Below, piece after piece: positions 8,321 to 16,526 of a DNA stretch of 61,859 bases. Numbering within the stretch: position 1 is the first letter of the stretch; every line of letters begins with the position of its first letter. The DNA comes from Acetobacter malorum (GTDB taxonomy: Bacteria > Pseudomonadota > Alphaproteobacteria > Acetobacterales > Acetobacteraceae), in assembly GCF_002153605.1 (NCBI RefSeq), contig NZ_JOPG01000019.1, forward strand, positions 1-61,859, given 5' to 3'. A program made the translations under genes and the position numbers. The notes under the pieces are model-generated. The model had not been told where the DNA came from, ran no database searches, and saw only the letters and a list, made by a program, of their open reading frames with translations.

Positions 8321-8917
8321 ATGGGCGGGCATGAAATAGAGCAGCTGATCAGGCTTTTGGGGCGGTTGCCGGGCTTTGGCCCGCGCTCTGCCCGCCGCAT
8401 TGCCCTGTTTCTGCTGCGTGACCCGCAGGCGCGCCTTGTGCCGCTGGCCCGTGCGCTGGAGCGTGCGGGAGAGGCTGTAAAAACCTGTTCCACCTGCGGC
8501 AATCTCGACACGGTTGATCCCTGCCATATCTGCACGGACCCTCTGCGGGACCTGAGTGTGGTGTGTGTGGTGGAGACGGTGGGAGACCTCTGGGCGCTGG
8601 AGCGCGCGGGGGTGCATCGTGGCGTGTATCAGGTGCTTGGGGGCACGCTCTCCCCTCTGGCGGGGATCGGCCCGGAAGATCTCAATATTGGTCCGCTGCT
8701 GGAGCGGCTGGAGCAGGGCAGCGTGCGGGAAGTCATTCTCGCCCTTGGCGCGACAGTAGAGGGAGCGACAACCATGCACTGGCTGATGGATAAACTGGCT
8801 TTTTATGAGGGCGTGACGGTAAGTCGCGTAGCGCAGGGCATGCCTGTGGGGGGCGCGCTGGACGTGCTGGATGATGGCACTCTGGCCGCAGCTCTTGGTG
8901 CGCGGAGGCCTGCATGA
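8321..8917 (+). CDS. recR: Recombination mediator RecR
   Basis: Ring-forming protein that acts with RecO/RecF to load RecA on gapped DNA. The helix-hairpin-helix LIRLLGRLPGFGPRSARRIAL is at the N-terminus, followed by the zinc finger CSTCGNLDTVDPCHIC and the Toprim domain beginning VCVVETVGDLWALE and ending EVILALGATVEG. The C-terminal VTVSRVAQGMPVGGALDVLDDGTL is a family signature. The 198 residues are the expected length. Its stop codon overlaps the ATG of the following SDR gene (ATGA), which indicates translational coupling. Confidence 0.96.
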   Translation: MGGHEIEQLIRLLGRLPGFGPRSARRIALFLLRDPQARLVPLARALERAGEAVKTCSTCGNLDTVDPCHICTDPLRDLSVVCVVETVGDLWALERAGVHRGVYQVLGGTLSPLAGIGPEDLNIGPLLERLEQGSVREVILALGATVEGATTMHWLMDKLAFYEGVTVSRVAQGMPVGGALDVLDDGTLAAALGARRPA

Positions 8918-9741
8918 ACATGCCTGAGACCAATGCCTCTGTGCCGCTGAGCGTCTTCCCCATTTCCCCCAATCTGCCGCGCCGGGCGCTGGTGACGGGC
9001 GGCAAGGCGCGTCTGGGGCGGGCCATTGTGCTGGCTCTGGCGGAGGCTGGGTTTGATGTTGCCATCCATTACCGGGGAGACCGGGACGGGGCGGAAGAAA
9101 CGCTGAAAGCCGTCGAGGCCCGCGGGCGCAAAGGCTGCCTGCTGCAGGGCGATCTGGCGCGGGAGGAAGAGGTCACACCGCTGATTCCCGGTGCCATGGA
9201 CGCTCTGGGTGGTCCGCTGGGGGTGCTGGTGAATAATGCCTCCACCTTTGAGCGCGATGAGTGGGACAATACTACGAGAGAAAGCTGGGTGGGGCATATG
9301 AAGCCCAACCTCCGCGCCCCGTTTGTGCTGATGCAGGCCTTTGCCAAGGCTCTTCCAGCTGCGGACGAGGGGATGATTCTGAACATGCTGGATGAGCGCG
9401 TGTGGTCTCTCACACCGCACTTCATCAGCTATACCGTCTCCAAAAGTGCTTTGTGGACGTTGACGCAGACCATGGCGCTGGCGCTGGCCCCTAAAAAAAT
9501 CCGGGTGAATGCCGTGGGCCCCGGCCCGGCGTTGCCAAGCTCGCGTCAGACTGAAGAACAGTTTGCAAAGCAATGCGCCTCGGTGCCGCTGGGGCATGGG
9601 ACCTCACCGGAGGAAGTGGCGCGAGCAACGCTGGCCCTGCTGGCTCTGCCATCTGTAACCGGCCAGATGCTGGCGCTGGATGGCGGGCAGCATCTGCAAT
9701 GGTCACCCGCGCTCCCGCCCGGTGCGGTGCTGGAAGAATAG
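8914..9741 (+). CDS. SDR oxidoreductase, pteridine-reductase (FolM/PTR1)-like
   Basis: Short-chain dehydrogenase of 275 residues, probably an NADPH-dependent dihydropteridine reductase. The cofactor motif VTGGKARLG fits the TGxxxRxG pattern of the FolM/PTR1 group rather than the usual TGxxxGxG, and NNAST is the structural Asn motif. The active site reads NMLDERVWSLTPHFISYTVSK: an Asp lies 13 residues before Tyr-x-x-x-Lys, as in PTR1's Asp-Tyr-Lys, and the ordinary catalytic Ser is replaced. The gene overlaps recR by 4 bp and is followed after 5 bp by folB, a folate/pterin gene, which supports the pterin role. Confidence is high for SDR and moderate for the substrate. Confidence 0.85.
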   Translation: MNMPETNASVPLSVFPISPNLPRRALVTGGKARLGRAIVLALAEAGFDVAIHYRGDRDGAEETLKAVEARGRKGCLLQGDLAREEEVTPLIPGAMDALGGPLGVLVNNASTFERDEWDNTTRESWVGHMKPNLRAPFVLMQAFAKALPAADEGMILNMLDERVWSLTPHFISYTVSKSALWTLTQTMALALAPKKIRVNAVGPGPALPSSRQTEEQFAKQCASVPLGHGTSPEEVARATLALLALPSVTGQMLALDGGQHLQWSPALPPGAVLEE

Positions 9742-9746
9742 GACAC

Positions 9747-10139
9747 ATGACAATTTTTGCTCCCTGGGCGGACCAGCCGCCGTTGCGCCACCTGTTTTTG
9801 AAAAACATGGTGCTGGATGCCCATATCGGCGTGTTCCCGCATGAGCAGGGGGTCACGCAACGTATTCGCGTGTCCGTCTCCTTTGGTGTGGTGGACCGGA
9901 ATGATCTGGAAGTCGGCGCAGATGACCTCAGCCGCACGGTTTCGTATGAAGACGTTGTGCTGCTGGTGCGTCGCATTGTGCAGGAAGGCCATGTGCAGCT
10001 GGTAGAAACACTGGCTGAGCGCATTGCCGCTGGCGTGCTGGCTGATAGCCGCGTGCGCGTTGTGCGCGTGCTGATTGAAAAGCTGGATGTGTTTGAAGAA
10101 ATTGAAGCCGTTGGCGTGGAAATAGAACGCCGTGCGTAA
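9747..10139 (+). CDS. folB: Dihydroneopterin aldolase
   Basis: Folate biosynthesis enzyme that converts 7,8-dihydroneopterin to 6-hydroxymethyl-7,8-dihydropterin and glycolaldehyde. The 130-residue protein has the family layout: LFLKNMVLDAHIGVFPHEQGVTQRI with the conserved Glu, then LSRTVSYEDVVLLVRRIV, HVQLVETLAERIA, and RVRVVRVLIEKLDVFEEIEAVGVEIER containing the catalytic Lys. The frame is open upstream into the SDR gene, but the ATG at 9747 gives the normal protein. The gene follows the SDR after 5 bp and ends 13 bp before an intrinsic terminator. Confidence 0.92.
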   Translation: MTIFAPWADQPPLRHLFLKNMVLDAHIGVFPHEQGVTQRIRVSVSFGVVDRNDLEVGADDLSRTVSYEDVVLLVRRIVQEGHVQLVETLAERIAAGVLADSRVRVVRVLIEKLDVFEEIEAVGVEIERRA

Positions 10140-10152
10140 CAAGCAGGCACAA

Positions 10153-10177
10153 AAAAGCCCGGCAAAAGCGGGCTTTT
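10153..10177 (+). terminator. Intrinsic terminator after folB
   Basis: AAAAGCCCG (10153-10161) pairs perfectly with CGGGCTTTT (10169-10177) around a 7-base loop and ends in a short T-run. The A-run on the left means it could also act on leftward transcripts of the FYDLN gene that follows. Confidence 0.85.
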
Positions 10178-10247
10178 AAAGGCACATCACGATAGCGTGA
10201 TGTGAGGCTGAGCAGGGGCCGGATTAAATCCGGCTCCCTGAGGCCAA

Positions 10248-10577
10248 TCAGGAATCGTGTTCGTCCGAATCCGTGCTGACGTCGATGTCAGAGCTGATGT
10301 CATCATCATCATCGTCCAGATCGGACGTATCTTCCATCACATCATCGCCATCGGTATCGGCATCTGTGTCGATATCGATATCTTCATCGTCTTTCTTGGC
10401 CGGAGCAGGCGTGTCTGCATGCGGTGTCAGACTGTCCGAGCTGCGACGCAGGCGGGAGACGAGTTCCGGCTGTTCCGTGCCACATTTCGGGCAAACGGCG
10501 GGAGACCTGTTCAGGTCATAGAAGCGGGCACCGCAGGACACGCAGACGCGTTTGGTGCCGAGATCGGGCTGGGACAT
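10248..10577 (-). CDS. TIGR02300-family (FYDLN) zinc-ribbon protein with acidic tail
   Basis: A 109-residue alphaproteobacterial protein of unknown function. The N-terminal 40 residues carry the family signature LGTKRVCVSCGARFYDLNR followed by PAVCPKCGTEQ, two CxxC pairs that should bind one zinc. The C-terminal half is extremely acidic (long Asp/Glu/Ser runs from DDEDIDID onward) and likely disordered. The gene is divergent from aroA, separated by about 236 bp that must hold both promoters. Placement next to aroA-cmk-rpsA is common in alphaproteobacteria. Zinc binding is inferred from the cysteines. Confidence 0.88.
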   Translation of the reverse strand: MSQPDLGTKRVCVSCGARFYDLNRSPAVCPKCGTEQPELVSRLRRSSDSLTPHADTPAPAKKDDEDIDIDTDADTDGDDVMEDTSDLDDDDDDISSDIDVSTDSDEHDS

Positions 10578-10813
10578 CTTGCTACCTGTCGATCCTGGTC
10601 AGACATTGGGACAAAGCGTGTCCCGGAAAAGGACGATTCCCTTCAGACCGCGGCGCGGAAGGGAAACAATCCAGACGTATTAAGGCGAGGCCACATGCCA
10701 TTGCACAGGTGTCCTGTCAAACCCTGAAGCACGGGTTACGCATATTTTTACGCAAAAAAGACGCCGTTTTCCCGCCTCCCGGATTGACTTACGGCAGGAC
10801 AAGCCGGAATGAA

Positions 10814-12169
10814 ATGACCATGACACAGCCTTCTGCTTCCCCCTCCAGCGCTCTGCGTGTTTCCCGCCCTGCCTCGTCCCTCAGCGGCAAAATTGCCGTG
10901 CCGGGTGACAAATCCATCAGCCATCGCGCTCTGATGTTTGCTGCACTCGCCAAAGGTGAGACGCGCATTGTGGGCCTGCTGGAAGGCGAAGACGTGCTTC
11001 GGACCGCCGCTGCCATGCGGGCGCTGGGGGCAAAAATCTCCCGGGAAGACGATGGCCGCTGGCATGTGCATGGTTGCGGTCTGGGAGAATTGCAGGAACC
11101 CGCAGATGTGCTGGATATGGGCAATTCCGGCACGGCGGCGCGTCTGCTGTCCGGCCTGCTGGCCAGCCACGGCATAATGTCCGTCATGACCGGCGATGCC
11201 AGCCTGCGCCGCCGCCCGATGAAGCGCGTAATGGACCCTCTGGCAGGCACAGGGGCCACGTTCCTTGCGCGGGAAGGAGGCCGTTTGCCTCTGGCTATTC
11301 AGGGTAATGGGCAGCCCGCGCCGCTGTCCTACCGTCTGCCGGTGGCCTCTGCTCAGGTGAAATCCGCTGTTCTGCTGGCGGGCCTGAATGCTGAGGGTGT
11401 GACGCAGGTGGAAGAACCTGTGCCGACCCGTGACCATACGGAAAACATGCTGCGGCACTTTGGCGCGCATGTGACGGTGGAAGAAACACCGGACGGTGGG
11501 CGTCTTATCCGGCTGGAAGGCAAGCCGCGTCTGGTCGCGCGGGATGTGACGGTGCCGGGTGACCCGTCTTCTGCCGCCTTTGTGCTGGTGGCGGCCCTGC
11601 TGGTGCCGGGTTCTGATGTGGTGATTTCCAATGTGGGGCTGAACCTGCTCCGCACGGGCCTGTTCACTACCCTGCGGGAGATGGGTGGCCGTCTGGATAT
11701 TCTGGATGAACGCACCGAGGGTGGTGAGCCGGTGGGTGACCTGCATGTGCGGGCCTCCTCGCTGCAGGCCGTGGATGTTCCGGCAGACCGCGCGCCGTCC
11801 ATGATTGATGAATATCCCATTCTGGCCGTTGCTGCCGCGTATGCCTCGGGCATTTCCCGCCTGCGCGGACTGGCTGAACTGCGGGTGAAGGAAAGTGACC
11901 GTTTGGCCTCCACCGTGGCGCTTCTGGAAAATAACGGCGTGCGCACCCGCATTGATGGTGATGACCTGATTATCCACGGCACAGGCGGCCATATTCCCGG
12001 AGGCGGGCTGGTGGAAACCCACATGGACCATCGTCTGGCGATGAGTGCTTCCGTGCTGGGGCTGGTGACTGAAAAGCCGGTGGATATTGATGATACCGCG
12101 TTTATTGACACCAGCTTCCCCGGTTATTTCACGCTGATGAACAACCTTGGCGCAGGGTTTTCAGCATGA
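10814..12169 (+). CDS. aroA: 3-phosphoshikimate 1-carboxyvinyltransferase (EPSP synthase)
   Basis: Sixth step of the shikimate pathway: joins shikimate-3-phosphate and phosphoenolpyruvate to make EPSP. The 451-residue protein has the N-terminal LSGKIAVPGDKSISHRALMFAALAKGETRI, the RPMKRVMDPL region, SAQVKSAVLLAGL, TRDHTENML, PGDPSSAAF, DRAPSMIDEYPILAVAAAYA and LRVKESDR. It resembles class II enzymes such as CP4, but at the inhibitor-contact loop reads GNSGTAARLL with Gly where CP4 has Ala. The frame is open far upstream; I chose the ATG at 10814 (MTMTQPS). The stop codon overlaps the cmk start by 4 bp (ATGA). Confidence 0.95.
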   Translation: MTMTQPSASPSSALRVSRPASSLSGKIAVPGDKSISHRALMFAALAKGETRIVGLLEGEDVLRTAAAMRALGAKISREDDGRWHVHGCGLGELQEPADVLDMGNSGTAARLLSGLLASHGIMSVMTGDASLRRRPMKRVMDPLAGTGATFLAREGGRLPLAIQGNGQPAPLSYRLPVASAQVKSAVLLAGLNAEGVTQVEEPVPTRDHTENMLRHFGAHVTVEETPDGGRLIRLEGKPRLVARDVTVPGDPSSAAFVLVAALLVPGSDVVISNVGLNLLRTGLFTTLREMGGRLDILDERTEGGEPVGDLHVRASSLQAVDVPADRAPSMIDEYPILAVAAAYASGISRLRGLAELRVKESDRLASTVALLENNGVRTRIDGDDLIIHGTGGHIPGGGLVETHMDHRLAMSASVLGLVTEKPVDIDDTAFIDTSFPGYFTLMNNLGAGFSA

Positions 12170-12819
12170 TGCGCGGCGGTCCGGTTCTTGCGGTTGATGG
12201 CCCGGCAGCAGCAGGCAAAGGCACGCTGGCCAAGCGTCTGGCAGCGGAACTGAACCTGCCATATCTGGATACAGGCCTGCTTTATCGGGCAGTGGGGCGT
12301 CTGGTGCTGGATGCCGGGCAGGACCCGGCAGCGCCGGCGGAAGAGTTCGCTCGCACGCTGAAGGCGGAAGATACCCAGCGCAAGGACCTGCGCACGCAGG
12401 AGGTGGCCCGCGCCGCCAGTCAGGTTGCATCTCAGCCTGCGGTGCGCAGTGCGCTGGTGGAAACGCAACGTCGGTTTGCGCAAGCCCGTGGCGGGGTGCT
12501 GGATGGCCGGGATATTGGCACGGCCATTTTCCCGGATGCGGACGTCAAACTGTTCATCACAGCCTCTCCGGCGACGCGGGCGCTGCGCCGCTTTTTGCAG
12601 ATGGGGGAAGACCCGAAGGCGGAGGGTGCTACGGCGCGTCTGGCCGAGATGGCCGCTGCCCTGCAGGCGCGTGATGCAGCCGATGCCGGGCGGCAGACAG
12701 CCCCCATGCAGGTGGCGGCAGATGCGGTTGTGATTGAGACAGATACACTCAGCGCAGATGCCGTTCTGGCCGAAGCGTTGCGGGTTGTGCAGGAGCGACT
12801 CGGCACCCACGCAGGCTGA
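12166..12819 (+). CDS. cmk: Cytidylate kinase
   Basis: Phosphorylates CMP and dCMP using ATP, in pyrimidine nucleotide recycling. The 217 residues show the P-loop VLAVDGPAAAGKGTLAKRLA, the CMP-binding YLDTGLLYRAVG, GGVLDGRDIGTAIFPDADVKLFITASPATRALRR, and an Arg-rich lid. It overlaps aroA by 4 bp and precedes rpsA, the conserved cmk-rpsA pairing of proteobacteria. Confidence 0.95.
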   Translation: MMRGGPVLAVDGPAAAGKGTLAKRLAAELNLPYLDTGLLYRAVGRLVLDAGQDPAAPAEEFARTLKAEDTQRKDLRTQEVARAASQVASQPAVRSALVETQRRFAQARGGVLDGRDIGTAIFPDADVKLFITASPATRALRRFLQMGEDPKAEGATARLAEMAAALQARDAADAGRQTAPMQVAADAVVIETDTLSADAVLAEALRVVQERLGTHAG

Positions 12820-13100
12820 GGTCTGGCGAGGGCGGCAAAAAGAAGTTCTCGCGAAATCAATAATTTTACCGTCACACCCCATCAAAATCCGCCGGATTGT
12901 GTTGACAAGCCGCCGGTGGTGGGTGTCTCTGCCCTCAGATGCCTGTTGTTTGCAGCAGGTTTCCTTTTCAGTCAGGGTCGCCGGAACCAGACGGGCCAGA
13001 GGGTCCGTTCCCTTTTCCGCGGCAAGTCGTGCTGCCGGCAGGCGGTGCGCAGGAAGTGTCGGCTTCATTTTTCGGGCCGACGCAGGATTTACAGTTACAC

Positions 13101-14813
13101 ATGGCTTCAGCCGCAACCCCGGCCACGGATCATTTCCGTGGCGAAGATTTTGCTTCCCTTCTTGACGAGACCCTCGGCCGCGATACCGGCTTTGACGGGT
13201 CCGTTGTGCGTGGGCGCATTGTCCGCCTGACCGACGAATTCGCAATTGTCGATGTTGGTCTGAAGAGCGAAGGCCGCGTTTCCCTGCGCGAATTCGCTCC
13301 TCAGGGTGTTACACCCGATGTCAAACCGGGTGACGTTGTTGAGCTGTATGTTGAGCGTTACGAAGACCGTGACGGCAGCATCGTGCTCTCTCGTGAAAAA
13401 GCCCGCCGTGAAGAAGCCTGGACGAACCTTGAAAAAGCGTTCGAAGCAAACCAGCGCGTCAACGGCACCATCTATGGCCGCGTTAAAGGTGGCTTCACGG
13501 TTGATCTGGGTGGCGCCATGGCGTTCCTGCCCGGCAGCCAGGTTGATATCCGCCCCGTGCGTGACGTCAGCCCGCTGATGGGTGTTCCGCAGCCGTTCCA
13601 GATCCTGAAAATGGACCGTGCACGTGGCAACATCGTTGTCTCCCGTCGTGCCGTTCTGGAAGAAACCCGCGCAGAGCAGCGCAGCGAACTGATCCAGGGC
13701 CTGACTGAAGGCATGATCCTGGACGGCGTTGTGAAGAACATCACCGATTACGGTGCGTTCGTTGACCTCGGCGGCGTTGACGGCCTGCTGCATGTGACCG
13801 ACATCGCATGGAAGCGCATCAACCACCCGTCCGAAGCTCTGCAGATCGGCCAGCCGGTACGCGTGCAGGTTATCCGCTTCAACCCGGATACGCAGCGCAT
13901 CTCCCTGGGCATGAAGCAGCTTGAAGCTGATCCGTGGGAAAATGTTGCCCTGAAGTACCCGCCGGGTGCGCGTTACACGGGCCGCGTGACCAACATCACC
14001 GATTACGGCGCATTTGTTGAGCTGGAGCCGGGCGTTGAAGGTCTGGTGCACGTTTCCGAAATGTCCTGGACGAAGAAAAACGTCCATCCGGGCAAGATCG
14101 TTGCTACTTCTCAGGAAGTCGACGTGATGGTTCTGGATGTGGACAGCGCGAAGCGCCGCATCTCTCTGGGCCTCAAGCAGGTTCAGCGCAACCCGTGGGA
14201 GCAGTTCGCGGAAGAGCACAAGATCGGCTCCACCGTAGAAGGCGAAATCCGCAACATCACCGAGTTCGGTCTGTTTGTTGGTCTGTCTGCAGACATCGAC
14301 GGCATGGTTCACATGTCCGACCTGTCCTGGGACGAAACCGGCGAAGAAGCCATGAAGCACTACGAAAAGGGCCAGGTTGTCAAAGCCAAGGTTCTGGACG
14401 TGGATGTCGAGAAAGAACGTATCTCTCTCGGTATCAAGCAGCTTCAGGAAGATCCGGCAGCTGACGTTCTGACGAGCGTTCAGAAAGGTGCCATCGTGAC
14501 CTGCACCGTCACCGCAGTTCAGTCCAACGGGATTGAAGTGAAGGTTGACGACGTTCTGACCGGCTTCATCCGCCGTGCTGAACTGGCCCGTGATAAGGCT
14601 GAGCAGCGCCCGGAACGCTTTGCGGTTGGTGAACGCGTTGATGCGAAGGTGGTCTCTGTTGACCGTGCCGCTCGCAAGCTCGCGCTGACCATCAAAGGTC
14701 GCGAAGTTGAAGAAGACAAGCAGGCTATCAACGAATACGGCTCATCCGACAGCGGTGCGTCTCTCGGTGATATTCTGGGTGCGGCCATTCGTCGTCGTAA
14801 CACGGATAGCTAA
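13101..14813 (+). CDS. rpsA: 30S ribosomal protein S1
   Basis: Largest ribosomal protein, binding mRNA 5' regions to help initiation. The 570-residue protein contains six S1 (OB-fold) repeats; the later ones are very regular, for example GVVKNITDYGAFVDLGGVDGLLHVTDIAW, GRVTNITDYGAFVELEPGVEGLVHVSEMSW and GEIRNITEFGLFVGLSADIDGMVHMSDLSW. The frame is open into the upstream gap, but ATG 13101 (MASAATPATDHF) matches the family start. Codon usage is strongly biased, as expected for a highly expressed gene. The 281-bp gap from cmk suggests its own promoter; TTGACA at 12902-12907 is a candidate -35, but no good -10 follows. Confidence 0.95.
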   Translation: MASAATPATDHFRGEDFASLLDETLGRDTGFDGSVVRGRIVRLTDEFAIVDVGLKSEGRVSLREFAPQGVTPDVKPGDVVELYVERYEDRDGSIVLSREKARREEAWTNLEKAFEANQRVNGTIYGRVKGGFTVDLGGAMAFLPGSQVDIRPVRDVSPLMGVPQPFQILKMDRARGNIVVSRRAVLEETRAEQRSELIQGLTEGMILDGVVKNITDYGAFVDLGGVDGLLHVTDIAWKRINHPSEALQIGQPVRVQVIRFNPDTQRISLGMKQLEADPWENVALKYPPGARYTGRVTNITDYGAFVELEPGVEGLVHVSEMSWTKKNVHPGKIVATSQEVDVMVLDVDSAKRRISLGLKQVQRNPWEQFAEEHKIGSTVEGEIRNITEFGLFVGLSADIDGMVHMSDLSWDETGEEAMKHYEKGQVVKAKVLDVDVEKERISLGIKQLQEDPAADVLTSVQKGAIVTCTVTAVQSNGIEVKVDDVLTGFIRRAELARDKAEQRPERFAVGERVDAKVVSVDRAARKLALTIKGREVEEDKQAINEYGSSDSGASLGDILGAAIRRRNTDS

Positions 14814-14886
14814 GACGGTCGGACCTGAGGATGGAGCGGCCTTCTGGTTCGCTCCCTCTGAGGGAACGCTGTTAAAGCAAGCCTCG

Positions 14887-14921
14887 AAAAAGGCGGTGTC
14901 GGAAACGACGCCGCCTTTTTT
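14887..14921 (+). terminator. Intrinsic terminator after rpsA
   Basis: The stem GGCGGTGTCG (14892-14901) pairs with CGACGCCGCC (14906-14915) across a GAAA tetraloop, extended by AAAAA/TTTTT and followed by a T-run to 14921. One G-T wobble is the only defect. Confidence 0.93.
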
Positions 14922-15043
14922 GTGTTTTGTTGCCGGGGAACGCTAATCCTCGGGTTTGTGACCGCTCTGCGCAAGGAGCGGGGTTGTCTGGTTGCTGTGT
15001 GCGTGAGAGCGTGGATCACCCTTCAGGCAGGAGTGATGCTTCT

Positions 15044-16456
15044 ATGACGTCTCGCCCGTTTTCTGGCCATTTGCCTCAGTCTTCTTCCTTGATGCTTTCC
15101 TCTTGTGGTGTGGCGCGTGACGCACAAAGCGCTGTGGGAGAAGGGCTGCGCCGCGGACGGGATACTGGTCTGGGGCAAACAGGAAATTCTGAAACGGCAG
15201 GGCAGGGTGCGGGGCGGACGCTGAGACGCAGACGGCTTTTACAGTCGATGATGCTGGGGGGCTGTGCGCTTCCAGTTGCGGCAGGTCTGTTCCGACCATC
15301 TGCGGCCCGTGCTGCGCAGGATGCAGGGAGTGGTGGCGGTACGCCAACGACGGGCGTGAATGGCGATCAGGGTTATGAGCCCGCCGGGTCCTTTGAAATT
15401 GTCGCGGATTTTTACGGGCCGGGGCCGTCCGGTGTGGTGGTAACGGAGTCCGGGCGCATTTTTGTGGGCTTTCCCCGCCATGCCGTGAACCATAAAGGGG
15501 CAACATTGGGGGAACTGGTTCAGGGCCGCGTTGTGCCCTGGCCAAGTGCTGAACTCAGCCTGCCCTCAGCGGCGGCCCCGGCAGACCGGCTGATGTCGAT
15601 CCACGGCATGACGATGGATACGCAAGGGCGCATCTGGGCGATTGATGATGGTAAACTGGCGGGCCAGCCCTTGCAGCCGGGAGCGGCAAAACTGGTCTGT
15701 TTTGACCCGCAAACCAACCGGCTCGTGCATAAAATTGTGCTGACTTCTCCGGCTCTGCTGCCAGACAGCCACATGAATGATTTGCGCGTGGACCTGACGC
15801 ACGGGCAGGCAGGCACGGCCTATGTGACCGACAGCTCCTTTGGGCATAGTCCGGCGCTGGTAGTGGTGGATATTGCCTCGGGGCGTCAGCGCCGTGTGCT
15901 GCCCACACATCCTTCTACACAGGCCGAGCCGGGTTTCATGGCTGTGGTGGAAGGGGTGCCGCTGGTTTACACGCCCGGCAAGCCACCTCGCTTTGTGGTG
16001 GGGGGAGCGGATGGCATCACGTTGAGCCCGACCAGTGATCGCCTGTTTTACGCGCCGCTGACCAGCCGTCGGCTGTACAGCCTGCCCACCGCTTTGCTGG
16101 CAGATCCAACAGTGAGTGAGGCTGCACTGGCCGCAGCCGTTAAAGATGAAGGTGAAAAAGGTACAGCCGATGGGCTGGCGACCGATACGCAGGGCCGGAT
16201 TTACACAACCAATTTTGAGCAGGATTGCATCTTGCGGCGTAACACGGACGGCTCATTTGACCTGATGGTGCATGACCCGCGTATTCTCTCGCCCGATGGG
16301 ATTTTCTGCACCAAAACGCATGTTTACTGCACTCTGGGGCAATGGAACCGTCTGGCCAGCTTTAACGGGGGGCAGGACAAAAGAAAGCCGCCCTACCATC
16401 TGATCCGTTTCCCGATTGAGCCGGTGCCTGCGTATAATACAGAACAGAAAATCTGA
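15044..16456 (+). CDS. Tat-exported major-royal-jelly/yellow-family protein
   Basis: A 470-residue exported beta-propeller of the major royal jelly protein/yellow family (distantly related to SMP-30). Its bacterial members have no settled function; some are annotated as gluconolactonase. Start: ATG 15044, preceded by CAGGCAGGAG. A long Ser/Gly-rich N-region leads to a twin-arginine signal (TLRRRRLLQSMMLGG then a hydrophobic stretch and ARAAQ), indicating folded export to the periplasm. Family features are IHGMTMDTQGRIWAIDDGK, LPDSHMNDLRVDL, TAYVTDSSFGHSPALVVVD, GADGITLSPTSDRLFYAPLTSRRLYS and GLATDTQGRIYTTNFEQDCI. It stands alone after the rpsA terminator. A periplasmic lactonase acting on oxidised sugars would suit an acetic acid bacterium, but this is inference. 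Confidence 0.82.
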   Translation: MTSRPFSGHLPQSSSLMLSSCGVARDAQSAVGEGLRRGRDTGLGQTGNSETAGQGAGRTLRRRRLLQSMMLGGCALPVAAGLFRPSAARAAQDAGSGGGTPTTGVNGDQGYEPAGSFEIVADFYGPGPSGVVVTESGRIFVGFPRHAVNHKGATLGELVQGRVVPWPSAELSLPSAAAPADRLMSIHGMTMDTQGRIWAIDDGKLAGQPLQPGAAKLVCFDPQTNRLVHKIVLTSPALLPDSHMNDLRVDLTHGQAGTAYVTDSSFGHSPALVVVDIASGRQRRVLPTHPSTQAEPGFMAVVEGVPLVYTPGKPPRFVVGGADGITLSPTSDRLFYAPLTSRRLYSLPTALLADPTVSEAALAAAVKDEGEKGTADGLATDTQGRIYTTNFEQDCILRRNTDGSFDLMVHDPRILSPDGIFCTKTHVYCTLGQWNRLASFNGGQDKRKPPYHLIRFPIEPVPAYNTEQKI

Positions 16457-16526
16457 TTTCTTCTGATCAGTTCATCTGTTTGTAGCTTGGAGCGCACAGG
16501 GTTTCAGAAATCCATTTCCGTGCAGC

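Noticed and set aside
12902..12930. TTGACA as the rpsA promoter -35
   Set aside because: The matching -10 position reads GTCTCT, too poor to support a call.
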